Shown in pieces: positions 26,323-35,683 of a stretch of DNA of 64,000 nt. Source of the DNA: Bacteroides sp. 214. Lineage in GTDB: Bacteria > Bacteroidota > Bacteroidia > Bacteroidales > Bacteroidaceae. The notes under the pieces are model-generated. The model was not told the origin of the DNA. It worked only from the letters and a program-made list of their open reading frames with translations, and did no database searches. The DNA lies in the NCBI RefSeq assembly GCF_010501015.1, contig NZ_QVML01000001.1:309845-373844 (forward strand), read 5' to 3'. The position numbers and the translations under genes were made by a program. How positions within the stretch are numbered: position 1 is the stretch's first letter; each line of letters starts with the position of its first letter.

Positions 26323-27468
26323 ATGAATTTTTATAAAGAAATGAAGATGGCAATTGCTGTTTTGCTATGCTTTCTTCTTGTGTCGTGCATTCAATCCGAA
26401 GCTCCGAATAGTGAAGCTGATATTGAAACATGCATAGTTCCCGGAGATATCCTCCTTAGTGATCCTCAAATTAGTAACGATAGGATTGTTTTAAGAATAA
26501 CACCTGCTGCCGACCCCAGAGAGTTAACCAAATTGGCTGTTGGCTTTACGCTAACTCCGGGTGCCACAATTGACCCACCTAGCGGAACAGCTCGCGATTT
26601 TACCAAGCCACAAACCTACAAAGTAACCTCCGAAGACCGGAAATGGGAAAAAACATACACCGTGAGTTGTATGATTGAGAACATGCTTACGGCATACGAT
26701 TTCGAGCATTATAGAACGATACAAAAAGTAGATACGAAAGGAAATAAAAATGATGCCTATCATGAGTTCTATGAAATTACAGAAAGCGGAGAGGTGCAAA
26801 ACATTTGGAATAGCGGCAACCCCGGATTTGCAATCATAGCCGGCACTAAAGGTCCCGCCGAATATCCCACCGGCGTCAGCGAAGAAGGTCTGTTGGGCAC
26901 ATGTGCCAAACTGGTAACTTGCGATACCGGATTTCTGGGCACCATGTTCAAATCCCCATTGGCTGCGGGCAATTTGTTTATCGGAAAATTTGAAACAAAC
27001 GTCACTAACACCTTGAAATCCACTCACTTTGGAGAGCGGTTTGACCATATTCCTGTTGCAGTCAGAGGATACTATAAATATAAATCGGGTGAGGTATTCA
27101 AGCAATATAATAAAGAAACCAATAAAAGCACCATTATAAAGGACAAAGCGGATGAACTCGACATCTATGGTATTATGTACGAAACCGACGCAGAAGTTAA
27201 ATACTTAGACGGCACACACAATTTTGAGCATCCTAACACCGTTTCGATAGCCCGCATAGCTGCCGACGACAAGAAGCAAACCGACGAATGGACTTATTTC
27301 TATATCCCATTCGAGCTGTTGCCGGGGAAAGAAATTAATCCGGAAAAATTAGAAGCGGGTAAATACAATGTATCCATTGTTTTCTCGTCCAGTATCGAAG
27401 GTGCGTTCTTTAGCGGATCTGTAGGAAGCACCTTATATATTGATGAAGTAGAATTAGTATATGAATAA
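26323..27468 (+). CDS. Lipoprotein with putative carbohydrate metabolism domain (PCMD)
   Basis: A 381-residue predicted surface or periplasmic lipoprotein; lipobox at LLVSCIQ. Residues ~30-115 form a DUF5018-like or Ig-like region (GATIDPPSGTARDFTKPQTYKVTSEDRKW). Residues ~120-381 match the PCMD type (YEITESGEVQNIWNSGNPGFAI, TSGLLG-like SEEGLLGTCAKLVT, LFIGKF, TLYIDEVELVYE), a beta-sandwich common beside Bacteroidetes glycan genes. No catalytic residues are recognised. It pairs with the beta-barrel gene 23 bases downstream. Function unknown; glycan or adhesin binding is a guess. Confidence 0.75.
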   Translation: MNFYKEMKMAIAVLLCFLLVSCIQSEAPNSEADIETCIVPGDILLSDPQISNDRIVLRITPAADPRELTKLAVGFTLTPGATIDPPSGTARDFTKPQTYKVTSEDRKWEKTYTVSCMIENMLTAYDFEHYRTIQKVDTKGNKNDAYHEFYEITESGEVQNIWNSGNPGFAIIAGTKGPAEYPTGVSEEGLLGTCAKLVTCDTGFLGTMFKSPLAAGNLFIGKFETNVTNTLKSTHFGERFDHIPVAVRGYYKYKSGEVFKQYNKETNKSTIIKDKADELDIYGIMYETDAEVKYLDGTHNFEHPNTVSIARIAADDKKQTDEWTYFYIPFELLPGKEINPEKLEAGKYNVSIVFSSSIEGAFFSGSVGSTLYIDEVELVYE

Positions 27469-27491
27469 TAATTAAGCTAACGATAAATCAC

Positions 27492-28268
27492 ATGAATCTA
27501 AAATATACCCTACTTTTTATTGCGGGATTATTTATTTTTTTACCCTTGCAAGCACAAAAAGAAACGACCAAAGGACTTGAATGGGCTGCCGCTCATGGTC
27601 TTGAATATAGTGTGAGAGCTGGATTTAATATCGGAGGTACAGCTCCTATACCTCTTCCCGAAGAAATTCGTGCTATTAAAAGGTATAGTCCACAGCTTTC
27701 TCTGTCGATAGAAGGTACGGTAACGAAGTGGTTGGATTCAAATTGGGGCATACAAACCGGAATTCGCTTGGAAAGCAAAGCTATGTCTACAAAGGCACGG
27801 GTAAAAAATTACAGTATCGAATTGTCTGTAGCCGGAGAAGCTCCTTTACTCGGAAGGTGGACGGGAGATGTTAAGACCGATGTAAACAACACCTATTTAA
27901 CCATTCCTTTGCTGGCTAAATATAAACTCAACTCTTGCTGGGACCTGCACGGAGGGGTGTTCTTCTCTTATCTGCTGGATGGAGATTTCTCGGGAAATGT
28001 CTATGATGGCTATTTGCGCGATGGCGACCCTACCGGTACCAAAGTAGAGTTTACCGGCAATGATACCGCCACTTATGAGTTCTCGGATGATTTAAGAAAA
28101 ATTCAATGGGGAGCACAGATTGGTGCAGATTGGAAAGCTTTCAAGCACTTAACAGTTAATGCTAATCTCACATGGGGATTCATGGATATTTTTAAAAGTA
28201 ACTTCAAGACAATTACTTTCTCTATGTATCCAATCTATTTGAATGTGGGGTTTGGGTATGTGTTTTAA
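27492..28268 (+). CDS. Outer-membrane beta-barrel protein
   Basis: A 258-residue exported protein; signal peptide 1-21 (PLQAQ). The rest alternates hydrophobic and polar residues as beta-strands (VRAGFNIGG, GIQTGIRLESK, YLTIPLLAKYKL, WGAQIGADWKAF, YLNVGFGYVF) and ends in Phe, as in PorT/OmpW-like barrels. It is co-transcribed with the PCMD lipoprotein and ends 2 bases from the convergent SDR stop. It could be a small barrel anchoring or exporting the partner. No specific function is recognised. Confidence 0.75.
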   Translation: MNLKYTLLFIAGLFIFLPLQAQKETTKGLEWAAAHGLEYSVRAGFNIGGTAPIPLPEEIRAIKRYSPQLSLSIEGTVTKWLDSNWGIQTGIRLESKAMSTKARVKNYSIELSVAGEAPLLGRWTGDVKTDVNNTYLTIPLLAKYKLNSCWDLHGGVFFSYLLDGDFSGNVYDGYLRDGDPTGTKVEFTGNDTATYEFSDDLRKIQWGAQIGADWKAFKHLTVNANLTWGFMDIFKSNFKTITFSMYPIYLNVGFGYVF

Positions 28269-28270
28269 GT

Positions 28271-29044
28271 TTAATCAGGTTTATATTCCCATCCGTAGTC
28301 ATTGTGGTAAATCATTAATTTGTTCATACCGCCGTCAATTGTGATATTCTCACCATTGATGAAAGAGTTTCGCTCATCGCATAAGAAAACGACTGCACGC
28401 GCTATATCATCAGGAGTACCTACCCGTTGGGAAGGGTGTTGCAAGTAATCACTTTTGCTTGAAGGCAGAAAGGCCGGTTCCTGATGAGTGCCTGTTTCTA
28501 TCCATCCCGGTGCAATGGAATTTACACGTGCAATTCCGGACAGACTAACGGCAAGTGCATGAGTCAAAGCTGTGATTCCGCCTTTGGCAGCCGTATAACT
28601 TTCAGTATTAGCTTGAGACTGAAACGCCCGTGTGGAAGAGATGTTTACGATAGAACCCAGACCTACAAAATGATCTTTGAATAGCTTTGCCAACATAAAA
28701 GGAGCAGCTACACCTACCTGTTGGACGTAAAGAAAATCTTCATATTCGCAACCATTCAGCACACCTCCATGCATCAGGCAAGCATTATTGATAATACAAT
28801 GAATACCTTCGGGATGGTCAGAAAGGACTTTTTTCGCAAAGTTTAATAGCGTCTGTTTATCGGCTATATCTCCGATATAACCAATGACGTTCCATCCTTT
28901 GTGTTGCATCTCATTGACAACTTCGGTGGTTTGCTTGGCTTCTTTATCCAAGATATATACAGTGTCACCTTCTGATGCGAAGTGATCCGTTATACAACGA
29001 CCAATGCCGTTGGCACCGCCGGTTACTATGATTACTCTCTTCAT
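28271..29044 (-). CDS. Short-chain dehydrogenase/reductase
   Basis: A 257-residue Rossmann-fold oxidoreductase with VTGGANGIG (cofactor), NNACLM, and catalytic Ser-Tyr-Lys in NISSTRAFQ and YTAAKGG. The C-terminal PGWIETG and GENITIDGG segments are SDR classics. I start at the ATG at 29044: the open frame runs 18 codons further but into the tRNA terminator. It lies downstream of tRNA-Lys on the same strand and may share its promoter by read-through. Substrate unknown. Confidence 0.88.
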   Translation of the reverse strand: MKRVIIVTGGANGIGRCITDHFASEGDTVYILDKEAKQTTEVVNEMQHKGWNVIGYIGDIADKQTLLNFAKKVLSDHPEGIHCIINNACLMHGGVLNGCEYEDFLYVQQVGVAAPFMLAKLFKDHFVGLGSIVNISSTRAFQSQANTESYTAAKGGITALTHALAVSLSGIARVNSIAPGWIETGTHQEPAFLPSSKSDYLQHPSQRVGTPDDIARAVVFLCDERNSFINGENITIDGGMNKLMIYHNDYGWEYKPD

Positions 29045-29081
29045 GATTGTTATCTCTATTTTCTTATGCATTACAAGTAAC

Positions 29082-29112
29082 AAAAAAAGAGGAACCATTT
29101 GGTTCCTCTTTT
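29082..29112 (-). terminator. Terminator after tRNA-Lys
   Basis: GAGGAACC and GGTTCCTC form a perfect stem with an ATTT loop; the minus strand then has seven T. It lies directly after the tRNA 3' end. Confidence 0.85.
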
Positions 29113-29115
29113 CTG

Positions 29116-29188
29116 TGATCCAGCTGGGGCTCGAACCCAGGACCCCAACATTAAAAGTGTTGTGCTCTACCTGCTGAGCTACTGAATC
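29116..29188 (-). tRNA. tRNA-Lys (anticodon TTT)
   Basis: A complete 73-nt cloverleaf without encoded CCA: acceptor GATTCAG/CTGGATC (one G-T), D stem GCTC/GAGC, anticodon stem CAACA/TGTTG with loop CTTTTAA, T stem CTGGG/CCCAG with loop TTCGAGC, and discriminator A. It has its own terminator. Confidence 0.96.
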
Positions 29189-29214
29189 AATCCTTTTCTG
29201 CTGTTAAGCGGGTG

Positions 29215-29222
29215 CAAAGGTA
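29215..29222 (-). promoter_or_regulatory. Promoter -7 box of tRNA-Lys
   Basis: TACCTTTG on the minus strand, with a TTTG 23 nt upstream (29242-29245). Located 27 bases before the tRNA 5' end. Confidence 0.55.
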
Positions 29223-29264
29223 TTACTATTTATTATATATCCAAAATTATTCGTAGGTTTTCAC

Positions 29265-29272
29265 TATATTTG
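29265..29272 (+). promoter_or_regulatory. Promoter -7 box of ettA
   Basis: TATATTTG fits TAnnTTTG and lies 39 bases before the ATG; no clear -33 box. Confidence 0.5.
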
Positions 29273-29310
29273 CTGCGCAATGAATAATCATATAACATAA
29301 TATAAAGCGT

Positions 29311-30999
29311 ATGTCTGACGACAAAAAAATTATCTTTTCAATGGTTGGTGTGAGCAAAGCTTTCCAACCTAATAAATTTGTACTGAAGAACATTTATCTG
29401 TCGTTCTTCTATGGTGCCAAGATAGGTATCATTGGTCTCAATGGGTCGGGTAAGTCTACTCTAATGAAGATTATTGCCGGACTAGAGAAGTCATACCAAG
29501 GTGAAGTTGTGTTCTCACCGGGGTACACAGTAGGTTACTTGGAACAAGAGCCGAAACTGGATGAAACCAAAACTGTAAAAGAAGTAGTTATGGAGGGTGT
29601 GCAATCAATTGTTGATACACTTGCCGAATATGAAGCTATTAATCTTAAATTTGGCGAACCCGAGTACTATGAAGATCCTGATAAAATGGATCAACTTTTT
29701 GCCCGACAAGCCGAACTACAAGATATTATCGATGCAACTGATGCATGGAATCTCGATAGTAAACTGGAACGTGCTATGGACGCGCTCCGTTGTCCGCCTG
29801 AAGACCAACCCATCAAACATCTTTCAGGTGGTGAACGTCGTCGTGTGGCATTGTGTCGCTTATTGCTTCAAAAACCAGACGTATTATTGCTTGATGAGCC
29901 TACCAACCACCTCGACGCAGAATCTATAGACTGGTTGGAACAACACCTACAACAATACGAAGGTACAGTAATTGCCGTAACTCACGACCGCTACTTCCTT
30001 GATCATGTAGCTGGGTGGATTCTTGAACTCGACCGTGGTGAAGGTATTCCATGGAAAGGAAACTATACTTCGTGGTTGGAGCAAAAGACCAAGCGCATGG
30101 AGATGGAGGAAAAAACCGTTAGCAAGCGACGCAAAACCTTAGAACGTGAGTTGGAATGGGTGCGTATGGCTCCTAAAGCTCGTCAAGCCAAAGGTAAAGC
30201 TCGTTTGAACTCTTATGATAAGCTGCTCAATGAGGATGTAAAAGCAAAAGAAGAAAAACTGGAAATCTTTATCCCTAATGGTCCTCGTCTTGGCAATAAA
30301 GTGATTGAAGCTATTGATGTAGCAAAAGCTTATGGCGAAAAACTACTCTTTGACCACCTCAACTTTATGCTGCCGCCCAATGGTATTGTAGGGGTTATCG
30401 GCCCTAATGGTGCTGGTAAAACTACTCTCTTCAGACTTATTATGGGACTCGAAAAGGTGGATAAGGGTACGTTCGAGGTAGGAGAGACGGTGAAAATAGC
30501 TTATGTGGATCAACAACATAGTGATATTGACCCAGCTAAAAGTGTTTATCAGGTTATCTCTGGTGGCAATGAATTAATTCGTATGGGTGGACGTGACATT
30601 AATGCGCGTGCGTATTTATCGCGTTTTAACTTTTCGGGTGGCGATCAGGAAAAACTTTGCGGTGTACTCTCTGGTGGTGAACGTAATCGTCTTCACTTGG
30701 CTATGGCACTGAAAGAAGAAGGTAACGTACTCTTACTCGACGAACCTACCAATGACATTGACGTGAATACCCTTCGTGCGCTTGAAGAAGGTTTGGAAGA
30801 ATTTGCCGGATGTGCTGTGGTTATTTCACACGACCGTTGGTTTCTCGATCGTATCTGTACACATATCCTTGCTTTTGAAGGCGACTCCAATGTATTCTAT
30901 TTTGAAGGTTCATATTCTGAATATGAAGAAAACAAGCTGAAAAGATTAGGTGACGAAGAACCAAAACGAGTAAGATATCGTAAGTTGATGGAGGATTAA
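29311..30999 (+). CDS. ettA: Energy-dependent translational throttle, ABC-F ATPase
   Basis: A 562-residue ribosome-associated ATPase without membrane segments. Two ABC cassettes: Walker A GLNGSGKST and GPNGAGKTT, signatures LSGGERRRVAL and LSGGERNRLHL, and Walker B LLLDEPTNHLD and LLLDEPTNDID. A charged linker (~245-310) and the arm segment in the first cassette (~95-145) match EttA, which gates entry to elongation according to ADP/ATP ratio. It is monocistronic, with a promoter and terminator of its own. Confidence 0.95.
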   Translation: MSDDKKIIFSMVGVSKAFQPNKFVLKNIYLSFFYGAKIGIIGLNGSGKSTLMKIIAGLEKSYQGEVVFSPGYTVGYLEQEPKLDETKTVKEVVMEGVQSIVDTLAEYEAINLKFGEPEYYEDPDKMDQLFARQAELQDIIDATDAWNLDSKLERAMDALRCPPEDQPIKHLSGGERRRVALCRLLLQKPDVLLLDEPTNHLDAESIDWLEQHLQQYEGTVIAVTHDRYFLDHVAGWILELDRGEGIPWKGNYTSWLEQKTKRMEMEEKTVSKRRKTLERELEWVRMAPKARQAKGKARLNSYDKLLNEDVKAKEEKLEIFIPNGPRLGNKVIEAIDVAKAYGEKLLFDHLNFMLPPNGIVGVIGPNGAGKTTLFRLIMGLEKVDKGTFEVGETVKIAYVDQQHSDIDPAKSVYQVISGGNELIRMGGRDINARAYLSRFNFSGGDQEKLCGVLSGGERNRLHLAMALKEEGNVLLLDEPTNDIDVNTLRALEEGLEEFAGCAVVISHDRWFLDRICTHILAFEGDSNVFYFEGSYSEYEENKLKRLGDEEPKRVRYRKLMED

Positions 31000-31017
31000 A
31001 AACTTCTATATATAACG

Positions 31018-31060
31018 AAGAGGGTGTGATTTACTTTGAAGTCACACCCTCTTTCTTTTT
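31018..31060 (+). terminator. Terminator of ettA
   Basis: AAGAGGGTGTGA pairs with TCACACCCTCTT around a 12-nt loop, then a T-run. The GAGGGTGTG core is the same as in the hcp and fucosidase terminators. Confidence 0.88.
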
Positions 31061-31072
31061 ATACAAATGAAT

Positions 31073-33238
31073 TTATTCTGCTATTGTCAGTTCTTCAATA
31101 ATGTGTCCTGCTCCTGCAAACTTATCAATAATAAACAGGATGTAGCGTATGTCTACACATACAGCACGCTGTGAGGATGGACGGAAAGCAATGTCTCCTG
31201 TAAGTCCTTCGTAGTTGCGATCGAACCCACACCCAATGAGTTGCCCTTTGCCATTTATTACGGGACTACCAGAGTTACCTCCGGTATTGTCGCTATCGAT
31301 AATAAAGTTCACAGGCATTTCGCCGGTAGGCAAAGCATAGCGACCAAAATCTTTGGCCAGATAAAGCTCCTTGAGTTTGGCGGGCACAATAAATTCAAAA
31401 TTATCGGGGTCTTCTTTTTCCATAACGCCTTGCAAAGTTGTATAGTAATCAAATACTACACCATCGGCAGGTTCGTAAGGTGACACCTTGCCGTAAGTAA
31501 GGCGTAAGGTAGAGTTTGCGTCGGGATAAATAGGCTGTCCGGCAGCTTCTCTCATATCCATCATACCACGTACCCATACTTTGTGAGCGGTGTTGTAGTT
31601 GGCGTTTGCCTCTTGCAGGTCTTTTGCGATGCGTATCTGACCATCAACAATGGAGTAAGATAATAATACAAGCCAGTCTTGTTCAATTCGTTTCACGGTA
31701 GGGCGTTTGATGAACTTATCGAAATTGCTACGAGAGCCAAAAATCGACTGACTGAAACAAGCATCTACAAAAGCATCTGTACTACTATTAAAACGAGTTT
31801 CAATGGCTTGGTAGATACCAATGCGATTACGCGGAGAAATATATTCGGCATACTTACTCATCATCGTTTTCATTACCTTCTTGGCTACTTCGGGGTAGGC
31901 AAGGGTGTTGAAATAGGCATCGGCTGCCTTTATGAGTTTTTCTTTTTCCTCTTCTATGGTTCCATCTTTTTTCAATGCGTTGACCAAATTACGGGTAGCA
32001 GGGATGTGTAGTCCGATACCGGTTATCAGAGCTTCGGCAATGGCTTGTTGATGATAAACATCATCTTTGCGCTGTGCAACAATAGCACGTATCTGATCGA
32101 AAGCCTGCTGATAAGAGTCGTCGCCTTTAGCTTTGCCCCAAGCTAATAGCTCTTCTTGTTGTTTTCTCTTGGTGTCGAGCACTTTTAACTTGATCAGACC
32201 TTCGTTCATACCGATAGCATTCTTCCAGTAATTGGCAGAAGAGGCGTAGATGCTTGCGTAGTGAATACGCACCGCCGGATCTTTAAGCATCTCTTCCATA
32301 AGTACTTGCTGGCGTGCTTCGCGAATGTTTTGGCGCATGAAATTGGTAGTTTGCATACGTTCTTCTACTTCGTCGGAAATCATGTAGCGCCAATTTCGTC
32401 CGGGAAATCCCATAACAAAGGCAAAATCTTTCTCTCGTATGCCACCCATACTGATAGTAAGATGCTTCTTTACTTGGAGCGGAGTGTTGTTAGGAGTGTA
32501 GTCGGCTGGTTCTCCTTGTGCATCGGCATAGATACGAAAAAGAGAAAAATCGCCTGTATGACGAGGCCACATCCAGTTGTCTGTGTCTGCACCAAACTTA
32601 CCAATGGAAGAAGGCGGCGCGCCAACCATGCGAATGTCGCTGTACTCTTTCTTTATAAAGAGGTAGTACTTGTTACCACCGTAGAAAGGTTTCAGCTCGA
32701 GCAGGGTGCCTTTATTCATGGCGATATTTTCATCTTTAGCAAACTTTTCGGCAACGGTAGCAAGGTAGCTGGGAGAGAGGTAGTTCATACCATCCGTATC
32801 TGTATCGTTGTCGTTAGCAAGTTGTTTGGTTACATAGTCGGTTACCTCCAAAATTTGTTCGATAAAGGTAACGGTAAGTCCTACGCAAGGAAGTTCTTGC
32901 GAGCGATCCATTGCCCAAAAGCCATTGGTGAGGTAATCATTCTCTACTGAGCTGAGCTTTTGGATAGCTCCATACCCGCAGTGATGATTAGTCATAACAA
33001 GACCTTGGGCAGAGATAACTTCTCCGGTACATCCACGACCAAAGTGCACAATGGCATCCTTAATAGATAAGCCATCGGGGTTGTATATGTTTTCGATAGG
33101 GATTTGTAGTCCCAATTCCATCATAGCTACCTCATTCTGCTTTTTAAGGTCGGGGAGCATCCACATGCCTTCGTCGGCAAACAATGGTGTCGCCAAGAGC
33201 AGGGCGGATAGGAGCAGGGCGATTTTGTTTTTAACCAT
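31073..33238 (-). CDS. S46 dipeptidyl peptidase, DPP11-like (acidic P1)
   Basis: A 721-residue periplasmic or surface serine exopeptidase with a signal peptide (1-22). Catalytic elements: His in TNHHCGYG, Asp in [12 protein letters not shown] and Ser in GGNSGSPV. The residue 18 positions after the Ser is Arg (GFDRNYE). In S46 enzymes Arg here defines DPP11, which removes dipeptides with Asp or Glu at P1; Gly defines DPP7. It lies 5 bases after the DPP7-like gene in one operon, giving complementary specificity for peptide scavenging. Specificity is inferred from one residue and family knowledge. Confidence 0.9.
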   Translation of the reverse strand: MVKNKIALLLSALLLATPLFADEGMWMLPDLKKQNEVAMMELGLQIPIENIYNPDGLSIKDAIVHFGRGCTGEVISAQGLVMTNHHCGYGAIQKLSSVENDYLTNGFWAMDRSQELPCVGLTVTFIEQILEVTDYVTKQLANDNDTDTDGMNYLSPSYLATVAEKFAKDENIAMNKGTLLELKPFYGGNKYYLFIKKEYSDIRMVGAPPSSIGKFGADTDNWMWPRHTGDFSLFRIYADAQGEPADYTPNNTPLQVKKHLTISMGGIREKDFAFVMGFPGRNWRYMISDEVEERMQTTNFMRQNIREARQQVLMEEMLKDPAVRIHYASIYASSANYWKNAIGMNEGLIKLKVLDTKRKQQEELLAWGKAKGDDSYQQAFDQIRAIVAQRKDDVYHQQAIAEALITGIGLHIPATRNLVNALKKDGTIEEEKEKLIKAADAYFNTLAYPEVAKKVMKTMMSKYAEYISPRNRIGIYQAIETRFNSSTDAFVDACFSQSIFGSRSNFDKFIKRPTVKRIEQDWLVLLSYSIVDGQIRIAKDLQEANANYNTAHKVWVRGMMDMREAAGQPIYPDANSTLRLTYGKVSPYEPADGVVFDYYTTLQGVMEKEDPDNFEFIVPAKLKELYLAKDFGRYALPTGEMPVNFIIDSDNTGGNSGSPVINGKGQLIGCGFDRNYEGLTGDIAFRPSSQRAVCVDIRYILFIIDKFAGAGHIIEELTIAE

Positions 33239-33243
33239 GGCAG

Positions 33244-35409
33244 TTATTCTACTATTGTCATTTCATTAATTAAACGTTCGCAGTTGCCTATTTTTTCGAT
33301 TACAAAGAGTACGTAACGAATATCGAGGTTAATGCAGCGTTGCATTTTGTTGTCAAAGTTTATATCGCCACTAAGTGATTCCCAGTTACCATCGAAAGCA
33401 CAACCGATAAGTTCGCCTTTAGCATTAAGTACAGGGCTACCTGAGTTACCACCGGTAATATCATTATTGGTAAGGAAACATACGGGCATTTCGCCATTGG
33501 GCAGAGCGTAGCGACCATAGTCGGCATTCTCAATCAGCTCTTTCAACTTAGCCGGCACCACGAATTCAGTGCTGTTGGGGTTTTCTTTTTCGAGAATACC
33601 TTTGGTGGTTGTGTAAAAATTGTAGTGCACACCATCTTTTGGACTATACGATTTTACATTACCATAAGTAAGGCGCATGGTAAAATTAGCATCGGGATAG
33701 GCAGGTGCTGGTGCGTTCATTTCGGCTAATCCGCGGATGTAAGTTTTTCGTAATAACTGAAGCTCTTTGGCCGGAGCTGAACTAGCATCGCTTAATGCTT
33801 TAGCTTTTTCTACAACCGAGTTGCGGTACATAACCAGCAAGTCTTTGTCTATGGCAGCATCAGTAGGTTTCTTTATAAAAGCATTGAAGTTACTTTCGTT
33901 GGCAAGGATAGACTTATTATATACATCGTCTACAAACTTGTCGTAATTGCCTTTATAGTTCTTTTGGATAAATGCATAGAAATCGGGAAGATTTTCGGCA
34001 GAAACAAGTTGGGCATACAAAGGAATCAGCGCTTTAGCAACTTTGCGATCCACTTCGTGGTCGTAATCTTTGTTGTGACGACGCTCGTATTCTTGCTTCA
34101 TCACGTTTTGCAATGAGTCGGCAAGTTGTTTGTTTTTCTCTTTTGTAGCTTTTACGTAGGCTCTGAAAGGCTTTTCGTCCATACGGAACTCAATAGCCGC
34201 ACCGAAAGTTTCGCTTAGGCAGGTAAGTTCGAATTCGTTTTGCTTTCTATTATTAATAATATGATCAATCTTACCAATAACCTCTATGTAGTCCTTGTTG
34301 CCTTGTGTTTTGGCAAAGGTAGCAAATGCTTCTTGTTGCTTAGCTTTAGTGCCCAGAACATCATTGTCGATGATGGCTTTGTTCATGCCGATAGAGTTCT
34401 TCCAGTAGTTGGAAGAGCCGGCAAATTTGCTGGAGTATTGAATACGAACTTTGTCGCTTGCTTCCATTTCCTGTCTGAGCACGCGTAGTCTTTCTTCGCG
34501 CACTTGGATGCGTGGGGCGTTGATAGCTTCCATGCGTTCCTGTACTTCGGATACGGTAAGGTAACGACTGGTGCTGCCCGGAAATCCGAGAATCATAGCA
34601 TAGTCTTCTTCTTCCAAACCTTTGATAGAGATGGTGAGGTGTTTTTGGGTTTTCAAAGGTATATTGCTTTCGTTATAGTCGGCTGGTTCTCCATTCGCAT
34701 CGGCATAGATACGGAAAATGGAGAAATCTCCTGTGTGGCGTGGCCACATCCAGTTGTCTGTTTCGCCACCGAATTTACCGATAGACGATGGAGGAGCAGC
34801 TACCATACGTACGTCGCTATATACTTTGCGATAGAACATATAGAATTTATTTCCGGCATAGAACGGAAGAACTTGTGGACTTATACCTTTTTTGTCTTTA
34901 AGATCGCTCTTCTCGAACAGTTCTGTAGCAATATTGCGTAAGAACTGGTAGGTAAATGATTCTGATTCGGTAATTTCTCCGGCTGTAATTTTAGCGTTTA
35001 CCACATCGGTAATATCTTCAATACGTTCAATGAACGTAAAGTGCAGGTTGGGAGTAGGCAGCTCTTCCTCTTTGGAATGTGCCCAGAAACCGTTTGTAAG
35101 GTAATCGTGCTCTACCGAACTGTGCTGTTGGATAGCTCCGTATCCGCAATGGTGATTGGTAAGGATTAGACCTTCGGGTGAGATGATTTCGCCTGTACAG
35201 CCGCCACCGAATATGCCGACAGCATCTTTGAGGGCTACGCCATTCGGGTTATAGATGTCTATTGCATCAAGTTTTAACCCTTGTTTTTTCATCATTTCAA
35301 TAGAATGTTGCTCTTGCATAAGTTGCAGTAACCACATACCTTCATCGGCGCGAGCCGAAGTAACAACCAGCAAAAGCAATGCCGGCAATAAAAATTTAAG
35401 CTGTTTCAT
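33244..35409 (-). CDS. S46 dipeptidyl peptidase, DPP7-like (hydrophobic P1)
   Basis: A 721-residue exported serine exopeptidase; signal peptide 1-21 (TSARA). Catalytic His (TNHHCGYG), Asp ([12 protein letters not shown]) and Ser (GGNSGSPV) are present. The position 18 after the Ser is Gly (AFDGNWE), the DPP7 type that accepts hydrophobic P1 residues. I start at the ATG at 35409; a TTG two codons upstream also keeps the frame. It is the first gene of a two-gene operon with the DPP11-like enzyme and is clearly a paralogue of it. Confidence 0.9.
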   Translation of the reverse strand: MKQLKFLLPALLLLVVTSARADEGMWLLQLMQEQHSIEMMKKQGLKLDAIDIYNPNGVALKDAVGIFGGGCTGEIISPEGLILTNHHCGYGAIQQHSSVEHDYLTNGFWAHSKEEELPTPNLHFTFIERIEDITDVVNAKITAGEITESESFTYQFLRNIATELFEKSDLKDKKGISPQVLPFYAGNKFYMFYRKVYSDVRMVAAPPSSIGKFGGETDNWMWPRHTGDFSIFRIYADANGEPADYNESNIPLKTQKHLTISIKGLEEEDYAMILGFPGSTSRYLTVSEVQERMEAINAPRIQVREERLRVLRQEMEASDKVRIQYSSKFAGSSNYWKNSIGMNKAIIDNDVLGTKAKQQEAFATFAKTQGNKDYIEVIGKIDHIINNRKQNEFELTCLSETFGAAIEFRMDEKPFRAYVKATKEKNKQLADSLQNVMKQEYERRHNKDYDHEVDRKVAKALIPLYAQLVSAENLPDFYAFIQKNYKGNYDKFVDDVYNKSILANESNFNAFIKKPTDAAIDKDLLVMYRNSVVEKAKALSDASSAPAKELQLLRKTYIRGLAEMNAPAPAYPDANFTMRLTYGNVKSYSPKDGVHYNFYTTTKGILEKENPNSTEFVVPAKLKELIENADYGRYALPNGEMPVCFLTNNDITGGNSGSPVLNAKGELIGCAFDGNWESLSGDINFDNKMQRCINLDIRYVLFVIEKIGNCERLINEMTIVE

Positions 35410-35465
35410 TATCAATTAGATGTTAGTTTTAATAAGCAATAGCATTTTTGGACGCTTTGTAAGTT

Positions 35466-35473
35466 CAAAAGTA
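35466..35473 (-). promoter_or_regulatory. Promoter -7 box of the S46 peptidase operon
   Basis: TACTTTTG on the minus strand, 57 bases before the DPP7-like ATG. Confidence 0.5.
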
Positions 35474-35648
35474 GTAAAAAATAGTATGTAATCTACCAAA
35501 ATGATTATTAATAATTGCCTAGTTCCTAAATTAAACAAAAGAAAGGCGTATATAGAACACTTTAGTTAGAATCTTGAAAATGTATGTAGAAAACCACCTC
35601 TAAGTTTTAAATATCAATAAAAAGTTTCTGATATATCCATTAACCTTG

Positions 35649-35656
35649 TATTTTTG
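35649..35656 (+). promoter_or_regulatory. Promoter -7 box of the DUF4369 lipoprotein
   Basis: TATTTTTG, 28 bases before the ATG. The rest of the 274-bp gap (35410-35683) is AT-rich with nothing else recognised. Confidence 0.5.
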
Positions 35657-35683
35657 TCTTACTAACTAATTAGAAAGTTATTA

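Noticed and set aside
29045..29098. N-terminal extension of the SDR
   Set aside because: It would run through the tRNA-Lys terminator and lies before the Rossmann motif.
32261..32950. 229-codon frame on the plus strand
   Set aside because: Antisense to the DPP11-like gene; composition is that of a shadow frame (Phe/His/Arg-rich) with no motif.
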